DNA of 64,000 bases from an uncultured Clostridia bacterium (GTDB lineage Bacteria; Bacillota; Clostridia; UBA1381). How positions within the stretch are numbered: the stretch's first letter is position 1; each line of letters opens with the position of its first letter. The notes under the pieces were generated by a model. That model saw only the letters and a program-made list of their open reading frames with translations, searched no databases and was not told where the DNA came from. Positions 1 through 8,605 of the stretch are shown here, piece after piece. Where the stretch lies: assembly GCA_947631235.1 (NCBI GenBank), contig CANRKO010000013.1:1-64000 (forward strand), given 5' to 3'. Position numbers and translations under genes: made by a program.

Positions 1-366
1 GATAACGCCATACCGATTAAAGCGGTTGTTCCGGTTAATTTCTTTCCACCGCCTATTTTCTGTAACAACGCCATTGCCCCGACCATTTCGCCGAGAGCAA
101 CGGTCATTCCGGCTAAGCCTCTTCCGAGTTCTATCCATCCCAAAGCGGCTAATTGCTTTATCGCGAATCCCACGGTTACGAGAGATAATGCCATACCGAT
201 TAAGGCGGTTGTTCCGGTTAACTTCTTTCCACCGCCTATTTTCTGTAACAACGCCATTGCTCCAACCATTTCTCCGAGAGCAACGGTCATTCCGGCTAAG
301 CCAACCGCCCATTCATTCCAATCGAGCCCTGCGATATTTTTTATAGCCGCGGACATAATAAGAACA
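1..366. repeat. 183-bp tandem repeat inside the tape measure gene
   Basis: Two nearly identical copies lie at 1-183 and 184-366. The first 120 bases of each (starting gataacgccataccgatta and gataatgccataccgatta) differ at only a few positions, and similarity falls off in the later part. The period of 183 is a multiple of three, so each copy adds 61 residues (core LAGMTVALGEMVGAMALLQK). A more diverged copy follows to about 490. More copies may lie beyond the left edge. Confidence 0.85.
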
Positions 367-2213
367 GCCGTAGCCATTCCAATTAATGTAAATGTACCTC
401 TTATTCCACCTCTCGGAGAAATCTTCTCAAATATCGCTAAAGCCGCCATCAATTCTCCGAAAACTCCGCCAAGTGCTAAAAGCGAATCCGTGAGTTTCTC
501 CGAATCAACGAATGATAATGCGATTAGAGATGCTGCCAATATACCAACCGCAGTGGCAATTTTTATCAATGTATCGGCTTTCAGAGAGCTTTGCCATGAC
601 GCAAGACTCCCTTTAACGCCATCAAGCAAATCCTTTATCGAAGAGAACATATCCTTCGACTCGGTAAATTTGGAAAGCGTGTCGATAAACTTCTTAAGCC
701 CGAGAATGAGTCCACCGAATAATCCTGTGTTCGTAAAGTTAAGCAGCTTGTCAATATTAAGATTTTTTAAGGCTTCGGAAATCCATGATATAAAACTTTT
801 CAGACCATTACCGATTTTATCCAAAATATCCATAGATTTTATAGAATCGGATAATTTGGTAACGAAGTTTCCTATGGATGCTGCTATACCAAGAAACACA
901 TCGCCTATAGGAGCCGAGGCACTGATAAGGCTTGCGAAACCTTTTACCAACGCTGTTACGCCTTTTAATCCGACATTTATTATCGTGAATACGCCTTTAA
1001 ATACGCTCTTGAGATTATTCGCAGTTGTTTCACTCATTTTGAAATTTGCCGTTAAATCTCTAAAGCGTTCAGCAACGGAAGTTACTTGTTCGGCAGTTAT
1101 CGGCGAAAACACTTCGGAAAACGCCTCTCTAATAGGCTGAAATACAGTTAAAAGGTTTCTGAAAACATTCTCTATGCCTTCAATCGCCGGAGTCATCCAA
1201 TCAAGATTGAGACCTTCGAGCTTACTTACGGCGAAATTACCGATCACTTCCATAGCCTTGGATACATCGGCAATAAGCGGATTAAGTTTTTCGTGAACGT
1301 TATCTATTACGGGAATTAAAGCGTTAAAAACGTTTTTAAGGTTGTCATAAGCAGGAGTTGCAAAATCAGCGCCTATTCTCGATAAGGCTGCCCTCACATT
1401 TGACATGGCGCCGGAAAACAGTTTATTCGCGTCTTTTGCGTGTTCTCCGAATGCCGAATCCATCGCTGCGGCAAACGTGGCAAAGTCTATTTTCCCTTTG
1501 CTCACCATATCACGGACTTCTGCTTCCGTTTTGCCAAGATACTTTCCAAGAGTCGCCGCCGCGTTTACGCCTCTGCTGCCAATTTCGTTTAATTCGGTAG
1601 CAAACATTCGCCCATTTCCTGCGACAGTGGTGAAAATTCTGCCTATATCCTCATAAGAGCTTCCTGTCATCGACGCAAGACCGGATATACCTCGCAGTGA
1701 GGTTCGCATTGCCTCGCCTGTTTCTATTCCGGAAGCTGTCAGCTGTGCGGCTACTTTAGCCGCCGCGTCAAGTCCGTATGCAGTATCTTTTACGCCATAG
1801 TTTATATCGTCCTTAATCTTATCCCAAGCTACGCCCAACCCTTCAAGTTGGAACTTAGCCTGTTCAATATTCTGAGATCTTGTTTTACCGCCCTCAATCA
1901 AAGGATCTGTTAAGGCTGAGGCAATTCTCTTACCGGCATCGAGAGCGGAATTGGTTATTTTAGAAAGAGCGGTCACGCCCATGACTTGCAGTGCGGAAAA
2001 TTTAACGCCTACGCTTTCAACCGCACGTCCAAGACCGGACATATCTACTTTTTTGGTAGCAGCACCTATGCTTTCAAGTCCCTTTCCGGCACCTTTAAAG
2101 TTCAGGCTTTGCTTAAGCTTGTCCAATGTCGACAAACTCGTGCTTACTCCGCTTTCGAACTGCTGGTTATCAAAGCGCATTTCAAGAACACGCTCATCAA
2201 TAGACCTGCTCAT
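1..2213 (-). CDS. phage tail tape measure protein (C-terminus beyond left edge)
   Basis: The minus strand is open from an ATG at 2213 to the window edge, giving at least 737 residues. It begins MSRSIDERVLEMRFDNQQFE and contains the stretch SGLASMTGSSYEDIGRIF, both typical of Firmicutes siphophage tape measure proteins, which set tail length and help eject DNA. Long hydrophobic, Gly/Ala-rich segments follow toward the left edge, including a 61-residue tandem repeat. GGAGG lies just upstream of the start, which overlaps the preceding stop as ATGA. It is placed after the tail chaperones, as expected. The C-terminus and total length are unknown. Confidence 0.93.
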   Translation of the reverse strand, partial: MSRSIDERVLEMRFDNQQFESGVSTSLSTLDKLKQSLNFKGAGKGLESIGAATKKVDMSGLGRAVESVGVKFSALQVMGVTALSKITNSALDAGKRIASALTDPLIEGGKTRSQNIEQAKFQLEGLGVAWDKIKDDINYGVKDTAYGLDAAAKVAAQLTASGIETGEAMRTSLRGISGLASMTGSSYEDIGRIFTTVAGNGRMFATELNEIGSRGVNAAATLGKYLGKTEAEVRDMVSKGKIDFATFAAAMDSAFGEHAKDANKLFSGAMSNVRAALSRIGADFATPAYDNLKNVFNALIPVIDNVHEKLNPLIADVSKAMEVIGNFAVSKLEGLNLDWMTPAIEGIENVFRNLLTVFQPIREAFSEVFSPITAEQVTSVAERFRDLTANFKMSETTANNLKSVFKGVFTIINVGLKGVTALVKGFASLISASAPIGDVFLGIAASIGNFVTKLSDSIKSMDILDKIGNGLKSFISWISEALKNLNIDKLLNFTNTGLFGGLILGLKKFIDTLSKFTESKDMFSSIKDLLDGVKGSLASWQSSLKADTLIKIATAVGILAASLIALSFVDSEKLTDSLLALGGVFGELMAALAIFEKISPRGGIRGTFTLIGMATAVLIMSAAIKNIAGLDWNEWAVGLAGMTVALGEMVGAMALLQKIGGGKKLTGTTALIGMALSLVTVGFAIKQLAALGWIELGRGLAGMTVALGEMVGAMALLQKIGGGKKLTGTTALIGMAL

Positions 2214-2599
2214 ATCCTAATAACCTCCTCCCATAACTCTTTTGCGATTTTTTCAAATATAGGGCGCATGGCGGGATTTATGTAATCTTGTCCTTGAACA
2301 TAACCTCCTGTTCCGGTTCCGTGTCCATATTGCAAAATAATAGCAATAGAAACACCCTGATTGATGTTCGAGTTATAGAATACCAGCTCCGCGCTGTTTT
2401 TTCCCTCTTTGATCTCGTAATACCACGAAGCGGCTGTTTCTCCTGAATCAATCGGTGTTGCAGCCGCCAATGCAGTTACGCCCTCTTGTCCGTATTTGTT
2501 TAAAATCTCCAATCTTGCCGCTTTTCTTAATTTTTCGAAATATCTTGTAGCTTTGGAAAAGTCCCCTTTATGCCCGAAACTAATCATGTCAAAACCCAC
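2210..2599 (-). CDS. HK97 gp10-like tail component
   Basis: A 129-residue protein with the TPIDSGETAASWYYEI segment typical of HK97 gp10-family tail completion or minor tail proteins (variants of 'P.dTG.a..sw'). The C-terminal QDYINPAMRPIFEKIAKEL segment also fits that family. It overlaps the tape measure start by four bases, so the two are probably translationally coupled. Its position between the tail chaperone genes and the tape measure gene is a little unusual, because gp10-like genes usually sit just after the connectors. It is probably a tail protein; the precise role is inferred. Confidence 0.6.
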   Translation of the reverse strand: MGFDMISFGHKGDFSKATRYFEKLRKAARLEILNKYGQEGVTALAAATPIDSGETAASWYYEIKEGKNSAELVFYNSNINQGVSIAIILQYGHGTGTGGYVQGQDYINPAMRPIFEKIAKELWEEVIRI

Positions 2600-2609
2600 C
2601 TTTCCATAG

Positions 2610-3152
2610 CTATCCTCTCGTTTTGTATTTATTTCGGCGTGCCGCGTTCAAAGCCGCACGCTCTCTTGCCGCCTCAGACGCGGACATTTTTTTCGGTTTT
2701 CTGCTTTTTATATCGCAAATCCTTATAAGTGTCATAAGCCTGTTTAAATGCCACTTTTGGAACTCAACGGGGATACCGTGTTCTATCATGTAATAATATA
2801 TAAGCTCACTCGTAAGCAACTGCCCATTGGTATTGCCTTTTCGACGCTCCTTAATTACCGTAGCGGTCATTGGAGACTCGATGTAATCGTTTATAGCCGC
2901 AATATTCTCGTTGGTAAGCGAAAAATATACATTCGGATCAACATTTTGCGTAAGAGTCATACATCTTACATAATCAATATTTTCTTCCACCGTTTTCTTT
3001 TTGGGCGAGAGAAACGGCTTATGCCACTTGGATTCCCATTTTGAAAGAGAGACGAGAGAATGCTCCAGTGCGAGATGCTGTTCTTTAATGTAAACGAACT
3101 CATTGTGTTTTTCGTCCCACAGCTCCGAAGCCGGTACTGTTATATGAAGCAT
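2610..3152 (-). CDS. phage tail assembly protein (chaperone-like)
   Basis: A 180-residue protein beginning MLHITVPASELWDEKHNEF and ending in a basic Ala/Arg-rich tail (ASEAARERAALNAARRNKYK). It lies between the first tail chaperone and the gp10-like gene, where siphophages encode the second chaperone (T of the G/GT pair). It has its own GGAGG and ATG and no evident slippery heptamer at the end of the upstream gene, so separate initiation is more likely than a G-GT frameshift. Function is inferred from position only. Confidence 0.6.
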   Translation of the reverse strand: MLHITVPASELWDEKHNEFVYIKEQHLALEHSLVSLSKWESKWHKPFLSPKKKTVEENIDYVRCMTLTQNVDPNVYFSLTNENIAAINDYIESPMTATVIKERRKGNTNGQLLTSELIYYYMIEHGIPVEFQKWHLNRLMTLIRICDIKSRKPKKMSASEAARERAALNAARRNKYKTRG

Positions 3153-3176
3153 TTTCTCTCCCTCCTCATTTTCAAT

Positions 3177-3593
3177 TTAATTCTGGCTCTCCTTAAGCGC
3201 CGGATGGTTCGGATTTTTCATCGCTTCTTCTGCAATATCAGAAGGCATAACCTTTCTGATAAATTCAGCGGCGACTTCGGGATGCTGTATGAAGTCGACA
3301 ATCATTTCCGAATAAGCCTCTGTCTGCTCGAATTCCTTGGACAATTCTTTCGATTTGACGAATCGTCTGCCGTCATCGGTTTTTTTGCCGTATGCCTTGA
3401 GAATTATCTCCTTAAAGCATTTCATAATCGACGGCGTATCGTTTGAATCAACGATTTTCTTGATTGCTTCCGAATAACCGCCGTATACGCCGAACTCCAT
3501 ATCTATAAGCTCGGCTTTGGATAAATTGAAGAAAAAGTCTTCCGTTCTTTTAGAACCGTTATAATCGGTATAAGTGATTGTTTTCTTAATCAT
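3177..3593 (-). CDS. phage tail assembly chaperone
   Basis: A 138-residue protein starting MIKKTITYTDYNGSKRTEDF, a beginning shared by many Clostridia phage proteins directly downstream of the tail tube gene and upstream of the tape measure gene. Such proteins are thought to coat the tape measure during tail assembly. The rest is acidic and helical (EFEQTEAYSEMIVDFIQHPE). It is separated from the tail tube pair by a terminator, so its expression is probably lower, as expected for a chaperone. Confidence 0.7.
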   Translation of the reverse strand: MIKKTITYTDYNGSKRTEDFFFNLSKAELIDMEFGVYGGYSEAIKKIVDSNDTPSIMKCFKEIILKAYGKKTDDGRRFVKSKELSKEFEQTEAYSEMIVDFIQHPEVAAEFIRKVMPSDIAEEAMKNPNHPALKESQN

Positions 3594-3613
3594 GATTAAT
3601 TTTCTCCTTTCAA

Positions 3614-3653
3614 AAGTAAAAAGGGGCGAAAACCATGCTTGGAAATCGCCCCC
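3614..3653 (-). terminator. intrinsic terminator between tail tube and chaperone genes
   Basis: On the minus strand a 7-bp stem GGGGCGA/TCGCCCC encloses a 16-base loop and is followed by TTTTTACTTTTG. It lies between the end of the tail tube extension gene and the chaperone gene and would lower transcription into the tail assembly genes. Confidence 0.7.
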
Positions 3654-3667
3654 TATCGCTTATTGCA

Positions 3668-4057
3668 TTATTCTTCGTTGAGCGTCAAGCCGGTAAGGCT
3701 ATATACGCTGACTTTTGATTCCTCATTTTTGGAAACGGTAAATTTAATCTGCTGGGTGTCTTTATCGGTAATGCGATAAACACAGAACTTATCAGCGGTC
3801 AAATCTACTGCGCCCTTTTTGCCATTAACGAGCTCCGTAGTTACATTCGCTCCTTCGGGAACATCAACTTTCAAGGCGAGATAGTTTCCCGACTGCTCCG
3901 ATATATCCGAACCATTGAATCCGGGATATTCGGAAACATACAAAAGCGTTCCCGAAATATCAGATTCTCCGATAACTATACCGGACTGAAGGTCACTTAC
4001 GTTAAGCCCATATACGTCCGTCTCTCCGTCCATGGCATTTACGGAGAGACTAATCAT
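3668..4057 (-). CDS. 129-aa tail tube C-terminal extension (probable -1 frameshift product)
   Basis: The ORF begins MISLSVNAMDGETDVYG and is Ser/Thr/Val-rich with alternating hydrophobic residues, suggesting a beta-sandwich (Ig-like) domain. Its ATG overlaps the stop of the major tail protein as GAATGA, and no Shine-Dalgarno sequence precedes it (upstream is TTTTTAAAACCTCGGC), unlike almost every neighbour. The junction GCGGGGGAATGA-N-TAGTCTC-N-CCG also occurs at the end of the capsid gene. The simplest reading is a -1 slip on the five-G run, which would attach this domain to a minority of tail tube subunits. Independent translation by coupling is the alternative. Confidence 0.65.
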   Translation of the reverse strand: MISLSVNAMDGETDVYGLNVSDLQSGIVIGESDISGTLLYVSEYPGFNGSDISEQSGNYLALKVDVPEGANVTTELVNGKKGAVDLTADKFCVYRITDKDTQQIKFTVSKNEESKVSVYSLTGLTLNEE

Positions 4058-4722
4058 TCCCCCGCCGAGGTTTTAAAAATCTTTACAAGATCTTCCGGCA
4101 TCGGGAACTTCGGCTCTGTATCTTCGGAACCGTAAAGCATCTTTTCGAGTTCTTCAAGCTCGCTCTTAACGCAATCCGTGCTGTTGATTTTTATATGCGC
4201 GGTAGGATCGCAGTTTTCCCAAGGCACGTCCACCGGAGTGGCTGTAGTCTCCCATGAGAAAGTAATCGCCTCCGGATCTTCGTTTATCGTTCCGTATTCC
4301 TTGCCGCTCGGCGAAGCCTGCAAACCGTAAACAAGGTGAATCGTATAGCCGTGCTTGCTGCCTTCCGTGTCATTGCCTATCTCCGTTCTGTAACAAAGTC
4401 CAAACGGAAGTCTTCTCTGCTGTCCGACGGTTACACCTTTTCCGACTTTAACCGCGCCGTCACATTCCTCAAATTCCGGCGGATATGTATATGCCTCGAT
4501 TGTCGCGCCGAACTGCTCAGCCGACATAAGGTTGAGGTATTTGATATTATCCGCGTAAAGCGGCGTAGGTTCTCCTCCGGACGGATTTTCATTAACGGCT
4601 GTCAAACCGTTCCACGCAACGCCGCTGGCATACTGTCCGTCCTTGAAAGGAAACAATACGCCTTTAGAAACGCCTGTTTCGTACAAGCGTTCGCCAATCT
4701 GATCCCATTTAATCTTAGCCAT
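4054..4722 (-). CDS. major tail (tube) protein
   Basis: A 222-residue protein starting MAKIKWDQIGERLYETGVSK, with YADNIKYLNLMSAEQFGATI and YPPEFEECDGA, characteristic of phi13-type major tail proteins that polymerise into the tail tube. Length fits the family. AGGAGGA precedes the start. The C-terminus (TSAGE, stop) lies on a GGGGG run in the conserved junction described for the downstream ORF. It follows the connector genes as in other siphophages. Confidence 0.9.
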   Translation of the reverse strand: MAKIKWDQIGERLYETGVSKGVLFPFKDGQYASGVAWNGLTAVNENPSGGEPTPLYADNIKYLNLMSAEQFGATIEAYTYPPEFEECDGAVKVGKGVTVGQQRRLPFGLCYRTEIGNDTEGSKHGYTIHLVYGLQASPSGKEYGTINEDPEAITFSWETTATPVDVPWENCDPTAHIKINSTDCVKSELEELEKMLYGSEDTEPKFPMPEDLVKIFKTSAGE

Positions 4723-4736
4723 GTTATTTGTCCTCC

Positions 4737-5042
4737 TTAATAATAAATTGTAAAAACATCATGATTGAGATTGTCCGCGACATAGTGCCTGTCAAATTTA
4801 CACTTCGGAAGAAGTGATACTTTCTGAACTATCGCGCTGTCCGGATCTTTATCAATCACAATAACTTGATACATATAGTGCTGTAAATACACATCGTTAT
4901 CGGCAAAGTTATTCCGGATATCATCTCTGGAATAAACTATTGCCGGATACCGCATACTGACATTTGTGGGAGGCTGAAAATATACTTGCCTGCTTCCAAG
5001 CGCTTCACATAATAACTCATGCAGTTCAAGTCGTCTGTTCAT
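4737..5042 (-). CDS. tail terminator / tail completion protein
   Basis: A 101-residue protein beginning MNRRLELHELLCEALGSRQV with YPAIVYSRDD and YMYQVIVIDKDPDS. This pattern (small alpha-beta protein with a 'YPaIvY' strand) is seen in tail terminator proteins that cap the tail tube at the neck. It overlaps the upstream connector gene by 17 bases and directly precedes the major tail gene. Role is from position and pattern. Confidence 0.65.
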   Translation of the reverse strand: MNRRLELHELLCEALGSRQVYFQPPTNVSMRYPAIVYSRDDIRNNFADNDVYLQHYMYQVIVIDKDPDSAIVQKVSLLPKCKFDRHYVADNLNHDVFTIYY

Positions 5043-5349
5043 TGTACTCGCCTCCCAAAGTCAGAATTAACCTCGGATACTGGACGTCAACCGAAGAAAT
5101 CTTCCATTTGGCGCCCATATACCGAACGTATCTCATAGAATGGAAATTCTCATTGGCATACGGGTCGGCTACTATGCTGATTTCATTGCTGACGCTAATA
5201 TCATCGTTAAGCCCCATACCGGTCTGAAGTCTGCGAATATTGCGGTTCACATCTCCGTAATATTCTCTCTCTGTGATGTTCTCAACCCAAACTCCCGGGG
5301 CGGTTTCCGCCATTTCTGCAAAGCCGATTTTTCCGTAAAATTTAGCCAT
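5026..5349 (-). CDS. head-closure (stopper) or connector protein
   Basis: A 107-residue protein beginning MAKFYGKIGFAEMAETAPGV, with HSMRYVRYMGAKWKISSV. Similar proteins are common between the capsid and tail terminator genes of Clostridia phages, where the head-closure or stopper protein is encoded. GGAGGA precedes the ATG. Exact role is inferred from gene order. Confidence 0.6.
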   Translation of the reverse strand: MAKFYGKIGFAEMAETAPGVWVENITEREYYGDVNRNIRRLQTGMGLNDDISVSNEISIVADPYANENFHSMRYVRYMGAKWKISSVDVQYPRLILTLGGEYNEQTT

Positions 5350-5364
5350 TTTGAATTTTCCTCC

Positions 5365-5535
5365 TTAGTCAAGCGTAGGCTCCTCGTCTTTGTTTATTGC
5401 CAACTCGCCTTCTGGCATTGTCGGAATGTTTATCTTTTCGCCACGCCTTACATTAATAGTTCTTGCCGTTTTGTTGTCAGTATCGCTGACTGCTTCCGTC
5501 TCAACGCTCACGGCGCTTGCGGTGAGACTACTCAT
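5365..5535 (-). CDS. 56-aa ORF fused by probable -1 frameshift to the capsid
   Basis: The ORF encodes MSSLTASAVSVETEAVSDTD and ends PEGELAINKDEEPTLD. Its ATG overlaps the capsid stop (GAATGA). The 24-base junction matches the one between the tail tube gene and its extension at 22 of 24 positions, and the first residues correspond (MSSLTASAV and MISLSVNAM). A GGAGGAG lies about 10 bases before the G run, too far from the ATG for ordinary initiation but at a distance known to stimulate -1 frameshifting in bacteria. The ORF would extend a fraction of capsid subunits by about 57 residues. Confidence 0.6.
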   Translation of the reverse strand: MSSLTASAVSVETEAVSDTDNKTARTINVRRGEKINIPTMPEGELAINKDEEPTLD

Positions 5536-7340
5536 TCCCCCGCGACGGGCTCCTCCAGAGCGATAGCCGAATAAACGCGTGTAAGCGCGCCGGAAAGTCT
5601 TGTTTCCATGAGGTACTTGTACTGGTTGAAGTCAATGTCGAAATCGTCAAACCTCGTAATTTCGCCGCCCTTCGTTGAACCTATCTGATAATCCGTGAGA
5701 TTTACGAATATGCCTAGAAGCTTATGCTTCTTCTGATCCTTGTCCGTACGCTCCAATCCCTCGAACTGCTCTACGGTATGAATTTCGCCTACGTTCAGCG
5801 CTGCCGCCAAGTCGCTCTTTGAATCATAAATTCGTCTGCCGTTCATATCACGAGCGAGAAGCATCACATTAAGTAAATGCGGAGTGCAGTAGAAGTCGAG
5901 CGAACCGCTGCCTTTATAATCCTCGCGTGCATACAGAGCTGCGTTGATAATCGCTTCCGCGTAAATGTAATTTTCGCCGAAACTTGCTCCTGTTCCGGTA
6001 CCCTGAAGCTCTTCCTTCGCCTTTGCGACATCAACGTCAGCGTGAATTGTATAAAGGTCATCATCATGCCAGATCGAGCGAATGTGATCTTCCGAAATCT
6101 TGCCTTCGTCGCCGTCTTCTCGTCCATCGCCTACCATAACGGCGAGCGCGATCTCTTCGTTGAGAAGCTGACGCATAATATTGAACTGATACTCTACAAC
6201 ATCGAAATCCGTAATATCGATAACGTCGTCGCGCTCCAGCTTGTCCTTAACGTAAATTGTCTGTGGATCCGTTGTTCTGCTGAGCAGCTTAACATTCGCC
6301 ATATCCTTCTTCTGAGCGCCTTTCTTCTTGTATCCGAGTGCTCTCAGATCCTTACCGCGAGCGTCGATCTGACGGGTACGAACACGGCTTATTGGGCTCT
6401 TGTGCGTCTTCTGCATTACCGATGCAATCCACGTCTGGTCTCTTGTCAGAAGCTCCGGCGCGCCCGGATAAACATCCTTATACTCGGGGAACAGCTGCTC
6501 TATGCTCTCAAAACCATGAGAGAGCGTGTCTATATGTTCTTCGATGTAAAATCTGATAGCGTCCTGAAGGCTGCCTACGCCCTTAGTCTTCGCCAGTGAA
6601 ATAATTTCCTCTTCGGCTGCGTGAGACAGAAAGTTCTCGTTCTCCTGCTCATCGCGGTCAAAAATATTATGTTTCATTTCCTTATCCTCCTCGTCATCTT
6701 TGTCATCATCGGCTTTGCCCGAATCTGTGAGAGCCATTCCTATTAAGGCATTTACAACCGTTTTCTGTTTCTCATTAAGAGTATCAAACACATCCTTAAT
6801 GGTTTCCTCGTCTTCGGGCTTATCCTTTGATTTTTCCTTCTTATCTTCTTTATCCATAGGATCCTCCTTCTTATCATCCGCATGATATAACGAAAGGCTT
6901 TCTTCTCCTGTATAGATGAAAGCCTCTTCATCGGATTCTTCTCCGTGTACTATAACGGAATCTATAAAGGCTCCGGGATTTGCGCCGGCAAGTACCAAAC
7001 TCACTTCTCTGATAACGCCGTGCATAACCTCGGAGCCCTTCTGTTTAAGCTGATTTGCATAAATCGATAATGACACCACATCGCCATGCTGAACCAGCAT
7101 CTTAGCGTTTTTGCCCTGTTCCGTATCATTGAACGTACAATAGGCATAAACGCCTTCATCGCGATTTTCAAGCTGTGCGTGACCGAGCACGTTGAAAGCT
7201 TCATTGTGCTTATGGTTCCACACAAGCGGAACAGTTTGTCCGTCATTATGCTTAAACGCGTCTTTCATGATTATCCGACCGTCTGAGCATTTAAGGTTAT
7301 TCCTTGTAGCCCAGCCGCCGAAGTCATACGTTTTGTCCAT
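5532..7340 (-). CDS. prohead protease-major capsid fusion
   Basis: The 602-residue product starts at MDKTYDFGGWATRN, chosen for AAAGGAGGAGGAAAATCAAA just upstream. Residues about 1-145 match the HK97/U35-type prohead protease, with WNHKHNEAF supplying the catalytic His and VVSLSIYA the Ser. An acidic low-complexity linker (KEDPMDKEDKKEKSKDKPED onward) reaches to about residue 210. The rest, from about MKHNIFDRDEQENENF, is an HK97-fold capsid with its N-terminal scaffolding region. Self-cleavage would release the protease. The stop lies in the conserved GGGGG junction. The upstream portal gene overlaps its start. Confidence 0.88.
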   Translation of the reverse strand: MDKTYDFGGWATRNNLKCSDGRIIMKDAFKHNDGQTVPLVWNHKHNEAFNVLGHAQLENRDEGVYAYCTFNDTEQGKNAKMLVQHGDVVSLSIYANQLKQKGSEVMHGVIREVSLVLAGANPGAFIDSVIVHGEESDEEAFIYTGEESLSLYHADDKKEDPMDKEDKKEKSKDKPEDEETIKDVFDTLNEKQKTVVNALIGMALTDSGKADDDKDDEEDKEMKHNIFDRDEQENENFLSHAAEEEIISLAKTKGVGSLQDAIRFYIEEHIDTLSHGFESIEQLFPEYKDVYPGAPELLTRDQTWIASVMQKTHKSPISRVRTRQIDARGKDLRALGYKKKGAQKKDMANVKLLSRTTDPQTIYVKDKLERDDVIDITDFDVVEYQFNIMRQLLNEEIALAVMVGDGREDGDEGKISEDHIRSIWHDDDLYTIHADVDVAKAKEELQGTGTGASFGENYIYAEAIINAALYAREDYKGSGSLDFYCTPHLLNVMLLARDMNGRRIYDSKSDLAAALNVGEIHTVEQFEGLERTDKDQKKHKLLGIFVNLTDYQIGSTKGGEITRFDDFDIDFNQYKYLMETRLSGALTRVYSAIALEEPVAGE

Positions 7341-8580
7341 TTTGATTTTCCTCCTCCTTTTGAGTTGTTCCATTGTCCACCGACATCTGAGTGTCGGGTT
7401 TACTGATGTTACTGTTCCTCAGTTCATCAGCTTTCGGGTCGTCTGCGGGTTTCATTCCGATAACCTGACGAATTTCGTTTGACGTCATAATCTCGTTACG
7501 CGTAAACTTATCGGCGATTTCCGCTATGTCCGAAACAGGAACAAGCCTAAACGGATCATTATAGAACATGATAGTCTGTCCCTGAGAACGAGCAGTTTTT
7601 GTAAGGAATTTACGCTTCATCTCATTGACAATAGCCGAAACAAACGGCTCCACGGTTCTGTTGAGATAATTCAGCATTGTCTTCTCATCGGCTGTACCAT
7701 CCAATACGCTCTGAGTGATACCCAACTGGCTGTAAAGCATACTCGTCAGATATTCAATCTGCTTCATCAGATTGTTTTCGATAGGTCGATTAAGCTGAGT
7801 TATTCTTTCCGTGCCGTCTGTATAGGCAATACCGTATTTCGTGCCCGAAAGCTGCTGCTCTATTTCATCACGGCGGGCTCGCGCCTGCTCTCTTCGAGCC
7901 TGAGATTTTACAACATACGGAAGCTGTATGATAAGGTCGAGTTTTCCGGAACCACTCTGCTCATCAATAGCATCCAAAAGCGTCAGTTTGCGTATAAGTC
8001 GCTGCATTGTCGAACTCGACTCGTTCATCACCACGTAGAACGGATTCTCTATAATACCGACAACTCTTTTCGGAAGTAAAAGGTCTTCCTTTAATCCCGT
8101 GTTATCGTTATACACGCGAACCCGCACATCACGCGGATACCAATCGACAATCTTACCCGTGCGCATTGTTTCAATGTCGTATGAACCTGAAACCTTCGGG
8201 TCTATGGACGTATCAATAGGAACAATCGCCACACAGCCCTCGTCCATCATCGAAAGCGCTATATCCTGTATAAATGCTCTCGCTGTCTGGTCAATATTGG
8301 CTTCAAGTGTAAGACAATTATTAAGCGGCGACTTCTTGGTTTCTGTAAATCTGCCGTTATCATCAAGCTGAACATGCTGTATGGTCATAGAAGCGATGTC
8401 CAATGAAAGCCGATTGTAAATAGCCGTGATGATCGAACGCTCATTTCCACGCGTCAATCGCGGTCTGTCCGGTCTATATGAACTCGGAACCCCAACACCC
8501 GCATAATAATTTGTAGGGTCCCGGTTGTTTTTGAAAGCGTTCCAGCCATGTTTTAATCTGGAACCAAGTGCTAATTCCAT
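7324..8580 (-). CDS. phage portal protein, HK97 family
   Basis: A 418-residue protein starting MELALGSRLKHGWNAFKNNR. It has the portal hallmarks SIITAIYNRLSLDIASMTIQ near residue 50, YLTSMLYSQLGITQSVLDGT near 285, and TSNEIRQVIGMKPADDPKAD near 390. Twelve copies would form the DNA gate at the capsid vertex. Length is normal for the family. It lies between large terminase and protease-capsid, the canonical order. GGAGGAAAT precedes the ATG. Confidence 0.93.
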   Translation of the reverse strand: MELALGSRLKHGWNAFKNNRDPTNYYAGVGVPSSYRPDRPRLTRGNERSIITAIYNRLSLDIASMTIQHVQLDDNGRFTETKKSPLNNCLTLEANIDQTARAFIQDIALSMMDEGCVAIVPIDTSIDPKVSGSYDIETMRTGKIVDWYPRDVRVRVYNDNTGLKEDLLLPKRVVGIIENPFYVVMNESSSTMQRLIRKLTLLDAIDEQSGSGKLDLIIQLPYVVKSQARREQARARRDEIEQQLSGTKYGIAYTDGTERITQLNRPIENNLMKQIEYLTSMLYSQLGITQSVLDGTADEKTMLNYLNRTVEPFVSAIVNEMKRKFLTKTARSQGQTIMFYNDPFRLVPVSDIAEIADKFTRNEIMTSNEIRQVIGMKPADDPKADELRNSNISKPDTQMSVDNGTTQKEEENQNGQNV

Positions 8581-8605
8581 GTGATTTCCTCCTTAATTTT
8601 AGGCA

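Noticed and set aside
490-1140. 216-codon plus-strand ORF
   Set aside because: It lies antisense to the tape measure gene; its sequence is low-complexity and has no ribosome site, and the minus-strand frame is clearly the gene.
3150-3200. Frameshift between the two tail chaperone genes
   Set aside because: No slippery heptamer at the end of the first, a stop and 24-base gap between them, and the second has a good GGAGG and ATG.
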